NCBI GenBank assembly: GCA_030446945.1
Contig: JAUJMI010000290.1
Span: forward strand, 1-5,199
DNA length: 5,199 bases
Reading direction: 5' to 3'
Source: Longimicrobium sp.
GTDB taxonomy: Bacteria; Gemmatimonadota; Gemmatimonadetes; Longimicrobiales; Longimicrobiaceae
Under the pieces are notes generated by a model. It made no database searches. It saw only the letters and a list, made by a program, of their open reading frames with translations, and had not been told where the DNA came from. The translations under genes were made by a program, and so were the position numbers. Shown one piece after another: positions 1 to 5,196 of the stretch. Position 1 is the first letter of the stretch, and each line of letters begins with the position of its first letter.

Positions 1-149
1 ACCGCTGGCGCTGGCACTTCCTCCTGCGCTCCGGCAGCTCCAAGCTCCTGGGCGAGGTCGCGCGCTACTTCCACGAGCGCTTCGACATCCCCAAGAACAA
101 GGCGGACCTGCGCCTGGCGCTGGACCGCGATCCGGTGGCGCTGCTGTAG
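1..149 (+). CDS. priA: C-terminal end of primosomal protein N' (PriA helicase), partial
   Basis: The frame is open from base 3 and ends at TAG 147-149, giving the last 48 residues of a protein that starts outside the window. The peptide opens with RWRWHFLLRSGSSKLL and closes with LRLALDRDPVALL. PriA proteins typically end this way: a 'YRW..LL(L/I)' strand near the end, then a helical stretch and a final strand of the type 'DVDPV.LL'. PriA is the 3'-5' DNA helicase that recognises stalled forks and reloads the replisome. The helicase motifs and zinc-binding cysteines lie upstream and cannot be checked, so the call rests on the tail alone. The gene converges on the HIT gene, with a composite repeat between them. 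A 7-bp hairpin starts 15 bases after the stop. Confidence 0.7.
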   Translation, partial: RWRWHFLLRSGSSKLLGEVARYFHERFDIPKNKADLRLALDRDPVALL

Positions 150-154
150 TGGGG

Positions 155-372
155 TCCTCACCCGGCAGCTTACAGCTGCCACCCTCTCCCACAAACCGCC
201 GTGGGAGAGGGGACTTGGAGGCCGGGGCGCACCGCGGGCACCCGGCCATTCGCCACGTCCCCCGCAGGGCGCGATTCATCGCGCCCGCCCTCTCCCTGCC
301 TCGGCCTCTTCGGCTCGCACGGGTTCACGTACGGGCAGAGAATACCTTGACCTGCGTGTCTGCCCGCCGTCG
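155..372 (-). repeat. Composite intergenic repeat, copy A
   Basis: Read on the minus strand, this region holds, in order, three modules also found in copy C (about 3588-3830). Module 1 is GGGCAGACACGCAGGTC followed by CTCTGCCCGTACG (331-365). Module 2 is GCGCGATGAATCGCGCCC then TGCGGG (261-284), which contains a perfect 8-bp stem (267-274 with 279-286). Module 3 is CCCCTCTCCCACGGCGGTTTG then TGGGAGAGGG (182-213). The minus-strand end reads GGGTGAGGACCCC and stops just short of the priA TAG. It fills most of the gap between the two converging genes. I see no coding content in it. The remaining bases 373-479 hold nothing I recognise. Confidence 0.6.
164..211 (+). terminator. Tandem hairpins after priA, possible terminator
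   Basis: Two perfect stems follow the priA stop. The first is GGCAGCT (164-170) with AGCTGCC (174-180) and a 3-base loop. The second is CCCTCTCCCAC (182-192) with GTGGGAGAGGG (201-211) and an 8-base loop. No T-tract follows either stem, so a classical intrinsic terminator is not shown. They could still stop transcription or protect mRNA ends from both converging genes. The second stem is also module 3 of repeat copy A. Confidence 0.4.
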
Positions 373-479
373 CCCCCACCCCGATCCCCGCCCCGCACAA
401 CAACGCCACGTAGGAGCAGCGTGGGCACAGAGCAGAGGGCCGTGGACAGGAACTGCGGGCCAAGACTGCAGACGGATTG

Positions 480-938
480 TCAGACGGCGAGCAGCTCCAT
501 CACCTTGCGGCGGATCTCGCGATGCCGCTCCAGCGCCCCGGGGGCCGGGACGGCGCGCGGGTTGACGGGTCCGTGCTCGAACGGGTCCGCCCGGTGCCGC
601 GGGAAGAAGTGCATGTGCAGGTGCGGGATGGTGTTGCCGTGCACCTCGTAGTTCATCTTGACCGCCCCGCTTGCCTCCTGCAGCGCGGCGGACACCCGCT
701 GCACGTCGCGGATGAAGGCGGCCGCCTCCTCCGGCGAAAGCTCGTGCAGCTCCACCGCGTGCCGCCGGAAGAAGAGGGCGCAGGTGCCGGGGAGGGGAGG
801 ACCGGGCTCACCCTCGCCCATGGCCAGCGTGGAGCACTCCAGTTCCGCGACCGGGTTCGCGAGCCCCTCGCGGCAGATGGGGCACCCCTCCGCGCTCACC
901 AGCCGCGCCCACTCCTCCTCGTCGCGCCAGCGTGCCAT
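480..938 (-). CDS. HIT-family hydrolase (Ap4A hydrolase-like)
   Basis: This encodes a complete 152-residue cytosolic protein of the histidine triad superfamily. Members hydrolyse or transfer nucleotides from substrates such as diadenosine polyphosphates or nucleoside phosphoramidates. The signature is in HGNTIPHLHMHFF (residues 100-112): H106, H108 and H110 form the His-x-His-x-His triad, and the last-but-one His is the expected nucleophile. Asn96 in KMNYEVHGN matches the conserved Asn before the triad. PGTCALFFRRH (50-60), followed by LHELSPEE (64-71), matches the family's substrate-binding strand and loop. A CPIC pair (C19, C22) near the N-terminus resembles the CPFC seen in many HIT proteins and might bind metal. 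The ATG at 938 is preceded by a purine-rich GAGAGGGAAGG, a plausible ribosome site. The family is firm; the exact substrate cannot be told. It appears monocistronic. Confidence 0.92.
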   Translation of the reverse strand: MARWRDEEEWARLVSAEGCPICREGLANPVAELECSTLAMGEGEPGPPLPGTCALFFRRHAVELHELSPEEAAAFIRDVQRVSAALQEASGAVKMNYEVHGNTIPHLHMHFFPRHRADPFEHGPVNPRAVPAPGALERHREIRRKVMELLAV

Positions 939-1034
939 GCCTTCCCTCTCGCGTCGTGATGACCCGCCGCCCCGCGCTCAGGCGCCACCCGCAGCGGGAC
1001 CCTGATCCGTGGCGGGCGGGGTCGTACTAGCTCC

Positions 1035-1230
1035 TCGTCCCGCGCGCCCGGAGCGCGCGTCAGGGCCAGGGGGCTCGCGACGCGCCCGCGCGGCACCGTG
1101 CGCGAGAGGTGGTCGCTCACCGTGGGCCGCGCGCCTAACCGGCGGGCACGGGCGGCGATCTCGCCGGCCGTGAGCTACCCGTCGGACGTCCTGGAGCGGG
1201 CGTGGCAGCCTACGGGTTGCCAGGCCGTCG
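1035..1230 (-). pseudogene. Decayed ArsR-type HTH regulator remnant
   Basis: No intact gene lies between 939 and 1345, but the minus strand carries a protein-like trace. From 1174 downwards one frame reads LTAGEIAARARRLGARPTVS and then DHL, closely resembling the winged-helix core of ArsR-family repressors ('LTxGEIAxxxxxxRPTVSxHLxVLRxAGLV'). An in-frame TAG (1177-1175) stands directly before it. Just upstream (1226-1179), a neighbouring frame reads GLATRRLPRPLQDVRR, resembling the 'LADPTRRRLLDLLRDG' helix that normally precedes that core. After DHL the 'VLREAGLV' wing helix is not recognisable. A nonsense codon plus frame changes suggest a pseudogene, though chance resemblance in GC-rich DNA is possible. 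The limits given are approximate. The rest of this 400-bp gap shows nothing I can identify apart from the hairpin at 1308-1324. Confidence 0.35.
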
Positions 1231-1307
1231 CGATGCTCCTGGCGCCTGGGCGCGGGGGAGTTTCCCCGTGGATATCCTGCCGCGGGCGCGCGCCGACAAG
1301 GAGCCGA

Positions 1308-1324
1308 TCCGGCGCTCCGCCGGA
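1308..1324 (-). terminator. Hairpin downstream of the HExxH peptidase gene
   Basis: TCCGGCG (1308-1314) and CGCCGGA (1318-1324) form a perfect 7-bp stem with a 3-base loop, 22 bases beyond the stop of the minus-strand peptidase gene. There is no T-run after it. It is placed as a terminator would be, but G/C-rich hairpins are common in this DNA. Confidence 0.35.
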
Positions 1325-1345
1325 CCGAACGAACAGACATGCGCC

Positions 1346-2377
1346 TCAGCGCGGGCTCCTGGCGCGGCGCGTCTGCGGCGCGGCGGGGACGCGCGCCGGC
1401 CGCCTGGGTCGCGCCGCCGAGCTTCCGCCGTACTGGCTCCGCGCCAGGAAATCGCGGAAGTCGCGGATGTTGAGGATGTCGTGCAGCGACTGCCGCTTGT
1501 CCGCCGACCGCTCGTGGTACGCCCGCGCGATCCTGTAGCCCATGTAGTAGCCCAGGTCGGTCGGCCGCTCGCCGGCCGTGGTGCCGTTGTACATCCAATT
1601 CCTCACCCCGGCGCTGTCCATCTCCGCCTGGAACTCGCGCCAGAGCTGAGCCTCGTGCCGGTCGCCGTACGCGTGCTGCCCCGGGTTGATCGTCTCGTCC
1701 GCGACCAGCTCGCTGACCAAGTCGCAGGAGCCTTCCTGGATGGCTTTGCCCAGCAGCGTCGTGGGCTCGGGGAGCTTCTGGTTGAAGTGGCACGACTCGT
1801 GGGCGACGATCGCCGGCAGCGCGTTGATCGGCTTCAGCACGGGCTTCATCCACGCCGGGAGCTCGTCGCGCGGGGTGGCCGGCGTGGCGGCGTACATCTC
1901 GGTGCCGATCAGCAGCCCGTTCGCCGAGACGGTGCCCCCCGTGCTGGCCGCGCCCACCACGAAGTACACGTCGGGAAAGACGGCGTCCGGATACAGCGCC
2001 TTGAAGCGGCGGAAGCTGTCCCGCATCGCCCCTTCCATCTCCCGCACGCGCAGGGTGCTGGGCCGGGTGGACGCGTAGTACCTCGGCTGCCGCTCGATGG
2101 CCGCAACAAGGTTCTCCGCGCTCTTGATGCGCATGCGCAGGAAGTCGCGCAGCCCGGTGCTCCCCCGGTCCAGGTACTCGCGCTGGTAGATGGCGATGCG
2201 CTTCTCGCGCTCCGGCTCCCGGCTCGCCGCGTCGTAGGCGCCCCAGAAATTGACGATGTCGGAAGTGATGAACCGGACCCGCTCGGGATCGCGGTTCACG
2301 TGCGGCTCGGGAGTCTGCGCGGCCCCTGCCGCAGCGCTGAGGAGGAGGAACAGTGCGGGCGCCGTGAATCGTATCAT
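1346..2377 (-). CDS. Exported HExxH zinc metallopeptidase, DUF2268/GldB-like
   Basis: This 343-residue protein starts with MIRFTAPALFLLLSAAAGAA, a signal peptide with probable cleavage after AGAA (about residue 20). There is no lipobox cysteine, so it is likely periplasmic or secreted. AIVAHESCHFNQK contains the zinc-peptidase motif HExxH (H193, E194, H197). Eighteen residues on, AIQEGSCDL supplies E215, the likely third zinc ligand. The later LGYYMGYRIARAYHE (275-289) and DFRDFLARSQY (307-316 region) match the C-terminal helix pattern of DUF2268 putative Zn-dependent proteases and the related GldB fold. The substrate is unknown. The frame stays open upstream to 2845, but ATG 2377 is chosen because GAGGGG lies just before it and the signal peptide begins there. 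Beyond residue 317 comes an Arg/Pro/Ala-rich tail of about 26 residues that the family does not usually have. The gene is divergent from the toxin-antitoxin operon. Confidence 0.82.
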   Translation of the reverse strand: MIRFTAPALFLLLSAAAGAAQTPEPHVNRDPERVRFITSDIVNFWGAYDAASREPEREKRIAIYQREYLDRGSTGLRDFLRMRIKSAENLVAAIERQPRYYASTRPSTLRVREMEGAMRDSFRRFKALYPDAVFPDVYFVVGAASTGGTVSANGLLIGTEMYAATPATPRDELPAWMKPVLKPINALPAIVAHESCHFNQKLPEPTTLLGKAIQEGSCDLVSELVADETINPGQHAYGDRHEAQLWREFQAEMDSAGVRNWMYNGTTAGERPTDLGYYMGYRIARAYHERSADKRQSLHDILNIRDFRDFLARSQYGGSSAARPRRPARVPAAPQTRRARSPR

Positions 2378-2436
2378 CGTCCCCTCGCGGGTGAGTGGCT
2401 GTCGCCGCACCCCTGGCAGCCATGCGCGAACCGACG

Positions 2437-2480
2437 GGAACCGTGGTTCCGATGCTAGTAATGCGCAACCGGGTATGCAA
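2437..2480 (-). promoter_or_regulatory. Candidate promoter and palindromic operator for the HExxH peptidase gene
   Basis: On the minus strand, TTGCAT (2480-2475) and TAGCAT (2457-2452) are separated by 17 bases, a sigma-70-like layout with weak matches. Transcription would start near 2445, about 70 bases before the ATG. A perfect palindrome GGAACC-GT-GGTTCC (2437-2450) would sit across the start site, a common position for a repressor. Its regulator is unknown. Confidence 0.35.
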
Positions 2481-2493
2481 GCCGCACGACCGG

Positions 2494-2510
2494 CACATGG
2501 CGCGCATGTG
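2494..2510. repeat. Palindrome CACATG-N5-CATGTG in the divergent intergenic region
   Basis: Perfect 6-bp arms flank GCGCG. It lies just upstream of the proposed minus-strand promoter and about 90 bases upstream of the plus-strand one. It could be a regulator binding site for the peptidase promoter, but nothing identifies a partner. Confidence 0.3.
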
Positions 2511-2531
2511 GCCTCGCAGTGAAACAAAAGA

Positions 2532-2593
2532 CCCCTCCCCCAGCGGGTCAACGGTTCGGGGGAGGGGCCAGCGAGGAACGAATGGGAGAGGGC
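2532..2593 (+). repeat. G/C-rich intergenic repeat, copy B
   Basis: A perfect 10-bp stem, CCCCTCCCCC (2532-2541) with GGGGGAGGGG (2558-2567), is followed by CCAGCGAGGAACGAATGGGAGAGGGC. Copy C has the same arrangement at 3706-3742: GGGGGAGG, then CAGCGAGG, then a short ACGA segment, then GGGAGAGGGC. Modules 1 and 2 of the composite repeat are absent here. It lies upstream of the antitoxin promoter rather than at gene ends, so a terminator role for this copy is less obvious. Confidence 0.55.
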
Positions 2594-2600
2594 CACCGCG

Positions 2601-2629
2601 TTGCAAAATCGGCAAGATTGCCGTAGCTT
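2601..2629 (+). promoter_or_regulatory. Candidate toxin-antitoxin promoter with palindromic operator
   Basis: TTGCAA (2601-2606) and TAGCTT (2624-2629) are 17 bases apart, and the start site would fall near 2636, about 25 bases before the antitoxin ATG. A perfect palindrome CGGCAA-GA-TTGCCG (2610-2623) fills most of the spacer, so a bound protein would block RNA polymerase. GCAA also occurs in the -35 element itself, giving extra half-sites. Antitoxins of this family commonly repress their own promoter, and this is the obvious operator candidate. The -10 match is weak (3 of 6). Confidence 0.45.
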
Positions 2630-2660
2630 GAATGCAGACTTGCCCGCACAGGAGAGAGCG

Positions 2661-3092
2661 ATGGATACGAAACCCCTTGACCAGCAGCTCGGCGGAGAGA
2701 GTGGCATCGGTGCCAGCGTCGGGACCGGAATGGAGTGGGTCGAAGCGGTCGAGAACGGCTTCTTCCCCAACGCGGTCGAGGCCGCCGTCCGCTCGGGGCT
2801 GCTCACGTGGGACGAGGTAGACCAGATCGTCATCCCGCGCCGCACGCTGAATCACAGGCGAGCCCACGGGCGCAGGCTCACCCTGGACGAATCGGACTGC
2901 CTGCTCCGCATCGCTCGCGTGACGGCGGACGCGGAAGCTGCATTCGCGAATCCCGAGAAGGCGCGCCGCTGGCTCCGCACGCCATCGCGGCCGCTCGGCC
3001 ACGCGGTGCCGCTCCAGAAGCTTCGCACCAGCGCCGGCGCGGACCTAGTCCGCGAGGAGCTCGTCCGCATCCGCCACGGGATCTTTGCATAG
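2661..3092 (+). CDS. Xre/MbcA/ParS-type antitoxin of a RES toxin (DUF2384)
   Basis: This 143-residue protein is the antitoxin of a RES-Xre pair. The middle part, about residues 33-90, carries the Xre-like helix-turn-helix: GLLTWDEVDQIVIPRRTLNH followed by LTLDESDCLLRIARV, the family pattern 'IPRRTL..R....L...ES.RL.R..RV'. Residues 97-143 form the DUF2384/ParS toxin-binding domain, with ARRWLRTPSRPLGHAVPLQK and the ending VREELVRIRHGIFA. It should bind the RES toxin, cover its NAD+ pocket, and repress the operon through the palindrome at 2610-2623. ATG 2661 is chosen because AGGAG lies six bases upstream. An in-frame TTG at 2601 would add 20 residues but overlaps the promoter. The TAG shares its last base with the toxin's GTG start, so the two are probably translationally coupled. 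Confidence 0.93.
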   Translation: MDTKPLDQQLGGESGIGASVGTGMEWVEAVENGFFPNAVEAAVRSGLLTWDEVDQIVIPRRTLNHRRAHGRRLTLDESDCLLRIARVTADAEAAFANPEKARRWLRTPSRPLGHAVPLQKLRTSAGADLVREELVRIRHGIFA

Positions 3093-3556
3093 TGGTGACG
3101 TTCCGGATCACCAGCAGCCAGTACGCCGATCTCTCCGGCGAGGGCGGCATGTACGCATCCGGCCGGTGGCATACGCTGGGTCATCCGATCGTCTACACGG
3201 GCGGGTCGCGATCGCTGGCGATCCTCGAAAAGCTCGTGCACACCGACCCTGCGGACCTGCCGGACGACCAGGTGCTGATCACAGTCCACATCCCGGACGC
3301 GCTTCCCTCGGAAGCGATTTCCCTCGACGCGGTCCCCGATACCTGGACCATGCCGCTCGACCCGGCGTGCATGGCGCTCGGTGACGCCTGGCTGCAGCGC
3401 ATGAATGCCGCCGTGCTGCGCGTGCCCTCCGCAGTGGTCCCGGAAGAGAGCAACTACCTAATCAACCCGCTCCATCCGGATGCCGGACGGATCACGATCA
3501 CAGCGACCCCACCATTCCAGTTCGACGAGCGGCTCGTGGATGCCGGAAGGCGCTGA
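3092..3556 (+). CDS. RES-domain toxin (NAD+-depleting)
   Basis: This 154-residue cytosolic protein is a RES-domain toxin. Characterised members break down NAD+ (for example MbcT, an NAD+ phosphorylase) and arrest or kill cells unless the antitoxin binds them. It begins at GTG 3092 inside the antitoxin stop (TAGTG); a second GTG at 3095 is equally possible, and the homologous core starts at once with TFRITSSQYADLSGEGG. The hallmark residues are present: Arg25 in SGRWHTLG, Tyr35 and Glu46 in IVYTGGSRSLAILEKLVH, and a serine in LRVPSAVVPEESNYLINPLHP (most likely S113). The FQFDERL ending is typical. The length is near the short end of the family, with no sign of truncation, so the module looks active. 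A weak 6-bp inverted repeat, CGTCGA/TCGACG (3562-3580), follows the stop. Confidence 0.93.
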   Translation: MVTFRITSSQYADLSGEGGMYASGRWHTLGHPIVYTGGSRSLAILEKLVHTDPADLPDDQVLITVHIPDALPSEAISLDAVPDTWTMPLDPACMALGDAWLQRMNAAVLRVPSAVVPEESNYLINPLHPDAGRITITATPPFQFDERLVDAGRR

Positions 3557-3584
3557 CACTCCGTCGAGCAGGAGTCGACGCGCG

Positions 3585-3832
3585 TGCAGGGTCGGGCCGA
3601 CACACAGGTCTGCCCTAACGAGTATCGGTGTGCGCGACGAATCGCGCCCCTACGGGATCTCTGCGCCGCGCACCGATACACGCCAGCGCCCCTCGCCCGG
3701 CGGTTTGGGGGAGGCGCAGCGAGGTTACGAGCCGGGAGAGGGCGCGCGATGTCCGCCCCGCACGCAAACCCCCCTCCCGCAGGCAGTTTTGGGGAGGGGG
3801 ATGTGTCGCGGAGCGACGCTGGGGGTGAGGGC
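3585..3832 (+). repeat. Composite intergenic repeat, copy C
   Basis: The gap between the converging RES toxin and M20 peptidase genes is almost wholly repeat-like. Module 1 is GGGCCGACACACAGGTC then TGCCCTAACG (3594-3620). Module 2 is CGCGACGAATCGCGCCCC then TACGGG (3633-3655), enclosed by a long inverted repeat GTATCGGTG/CACCGATAC (3622-3630 with 3671-3679). Module 3 is CCCCTCGCCCGGCGGTTTGG and continues through CAGCGAGG to GGGAGAGGGC (3690-3742). A further 9-bp stem, CCCCCTCCC with GGGAGGGGG (3770-3778 with 3792-3800), follows. The segment ends GGGTGAGGGC directly at the peptidase stop codon. Order and orientation match copy A read on the minus strand. I see no gene in it. Confidence 0.6.
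3770..3800 (-). terminator. Hairpin downstream of the M20 peptidase gene
   Basis: A 9-bp perfect stem (3770-3778 with 3792-3800) with a 13-base loop begins about 30 bases after the stop of the minus-strand peptidase gene. No T-tract follows on the minus strand. It belongs to repeat copy C and may act as a terminator or mRNA-end stabiliser. Confidence 0.35.
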
Positions 3833-5080
3833 CTACCGCACCCCCGCCAGCGCCAGCACCAGCAGCAGCGCCCACTGCGTACCCTTTTCGCTCCCCTTCG
3901 AGTCCCAGCTCTCCGCAAGAGAGTGGGCGCCCTGACCGATGCCACCCGCATCAATGGTGAGCGATGGGATGCCGAGGGAAATGGGGATATTGGCGTCGGT
4001 GCTGGAGGGGGTGGCGGCCGGGGTGAAGCCCAGGCGCTCGCCGGCCGCGCGCGCGGCTCGCACGATGGGGGCGTCGGCGCGCTGGGTGCCCGCGGGGCGG
4101 ATGCCGATGCTCTGCACGTCCACCGTGAGGCGCGCCGGATGGGCGGGCCAGCGGGCGTTTTCCTCGGCCACCGCCTGGCGCACGGCTGCCTGGAAGCGGG
4201 CGTCCAGCGAGTCGAGCGCGGCAGGGTTCACCGAGCGCATGTCCACCAGCATGCTCGCCTCCCCCGCGATGGCGTTCACCGAGCTGCCGCCCTCCACCAC
4301 GCCCACGCTGAAGGTGACCTTGGGGTCCGCCGGGACTTGCAAGTCCGCGATCTTTGCGATGGCGCGGCCGAGGGCGTGCGTCGGGTTGGGCATGCCGAAG
4401 TCGCCGTAGCTGTGGCCGCCGGGACCCTTGAAGGCCACCCGGTAGCGGTGGCTCCCCACGGCGTCCTTGGTCATCGTGTAGCCGGTGCCGTCCACCGAGA
4501 TGAAGTACCCCACCCGGCCGCGCAGCTCCCTCTCGAAGAGGTGGCGGACGCCGCGCAGGTTGCCGGCCCCCTCCTCGCCCACGGTGCCGACGAAGAGCAC
4601 GGTGCCGCGCGTCCGGATCTGCGCGTCGTTCATGGCACGCGCCACGGCGAGCACCACCGTCAGCCCGCGGCAGTCGTCGCCGATGCCGGGGCCGCGCAGC
4701 AGGGTGCCCTCACGCTTCACCCGCACGTCCGTACCCTCGGGGAAGACGGTGTCCAGGTGGCCGGAGATGACGATCACCGGCTGGCCGGGTTCGCCCGGGC
4801 GCTCGCCGATCACGTTGCCCACGGAGTCGATGCGGATGTTCTTGAGCCCCAGCGCCTCCATGCGGCGGCGGTAGTCGGCGGCGCGGCGGGCCTCCTTGAA
4901 GGGCGGCGCCTCGATCTCGCAGATGGCGATCTGCTCCTCGATGGTCGCCGGCTCGGTGCGCGCCACGAAGGCGAGCGCCTGCCGCACGCGCGGCCCGTCG
5001 GGCACGGATGCGGGCTGCTGGGCGGCGAGCGGGCCGGCGACGAGCGCGGCGGCCAGGGCGGCGTGGAGCTTCAGGCGCAT
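3833..5080 (-). CDS. Exported M20-family zinc metallopeptidase
   Basis: This 415-residue protein is a co-catalytic di-zinc peptidase of the M20 family (PepT/carboxypeptidase G2-like). It would cleave short peptides or acyl-amino acids outside the cytoplasm. MRLKLHAALAAALVAGPLAA is a signal peptide with likely cleavage near residue 20. The catalytic domain shows VISGHLDTVFP (H108 and D110), GIGDDCRG (bridging D135), TVGEEGAG (general base E169, ligand E170), SVDGTG (D197) and the late histidine of GQGAHSLAE (H386). The dimerisation domain runs from about 207 to 320 and contains GPGGHSYGDFG. All expected ligands are present and the length is normal. The start at ATG 5080 is set by the signal peptide; no clear Shine-Dalgarno precedes it. 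The hydrophobic ending KGTQWALLLVLALAGV is usual for the family, not a membrane anchor. It converges on the RES toxin gene. Confidence 0.93.
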   Translation of the reverse strand: MRLKLHAALAAALVAGPLAAQQPASVPDGPRVRQALAFVARTEPATIEEQIAICEIEAPPFKEARRAADYRRRMEALGLKNIRIDSVGNVIGERPGEPGQPVIVISGHLDTVFPEGTDVRVKREGTLLRGPGIGDDCRGLTVVLAVARAMNDAQIRTRGTVLFVGTVGEEGAGNLRGVRHLFERELRGRVGYFISVDGTGYTMTKDAVGSHRYRVAFKGPGGHSYGDFGMPNPTHALGRAIAKIADLQVPADPKVTFSVGVVEGGSSVNAIAGEASMLVDMRSVNPAALDSLDARFQAAVRQAVAEENARWPAHPARLTVDVQSIGIRPAGTQRADAPIVRAARAAGERLGFTPAATPSSTDANIPISLGIPSLTIDAGGIGQGAHSLAESWDSKGSEKGTQWALLLVLALAGVR

Positions 5081-5161
5081 ATTGAACGGGTGCTGGGGGA
5101 GTGGAGGTGGTGAGCCCCAAGTTAGCGTGCGGCCCCCGCGGCGGGACAGGGCCGGGCGCGA

Positions 5162-5196
5162 AGAGGGCGGACCGCCGTGGTGGCGACCCGCCCTTT
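5162..5196 (-). terminator. Terminator-like hairpin at the right edge
   Basis: AGGGCGG (5164-5170) pairs with CCGCCCT (5188-5194), extended by a G-T and an A-T pair. An inner CGCC/GGCG stem (5173-5176 with 5182-5185) lies within it. On the minus strand the stem is followed by CTCTTCG. It would suit the end of a minus-strand gene lying beyond the window, upstream of the M20 gene. The rest of 5081-5161 shows no recognisable promoter. Confidence 0.35.

Noticed and set aside
149..565. Open frames on both strands in the priA-HIT gap
   Set aside because: They consist of repeat modules and hairpins, with low-complexity translations and no ribosome site; the minus-strand frame at 170-463 is the same case.
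1202..2458. Plus-strand open frame of 418 codons opposite the HExxH peptidase
   Set aside because: Antisense shadow of a convincing signal-peptide-bearing metallopeptidase; no motifs of its own.
2601..2660. Upstream TTG start for the antitoxin
   Set aside because: The TTG coincides with the proposed -35 element, while ATG 2661 has AGGAG at ideal spacing and the added 20 residues match nothing in the family.
978..3002. Very long minus-strand open frame of 674 codons
   Set aside because: It overlaps the HExxH peptidase in another frame and crosses the divergent promoter region and the antitoxin gene. The translation is Arg/Ala/Pro-rich without family motifs: a high-GC shadow, with one short stretch possibly from the decayed regulator.
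3690..3800. Repeated G/C-rich blocks considered as a CRISPR array
   Set aside because: The blocks are unequal in length and spacing, are mostly inverted pairs rather than direct repeats, and no cas gene is nearby.
4666..4678. DDCRG instead of DDKGG in the M20 peptidase, considered as an inactivating change
   Set aside because: The bridging aspartate is kept, and Cys-Arg at this place is, as far as I recall, normal in this M20 subgroup; all other ligands are intact.
3584..5113. Plus-strand open frame of 509 codons opposite the M20 peptidase
   Set aside because: It is antisense to a gene with every catalytic ligand intact. Its His/Val/Gly/Ala-rich product has no recognisable domain, and the frame runs straight through repeat copy C.
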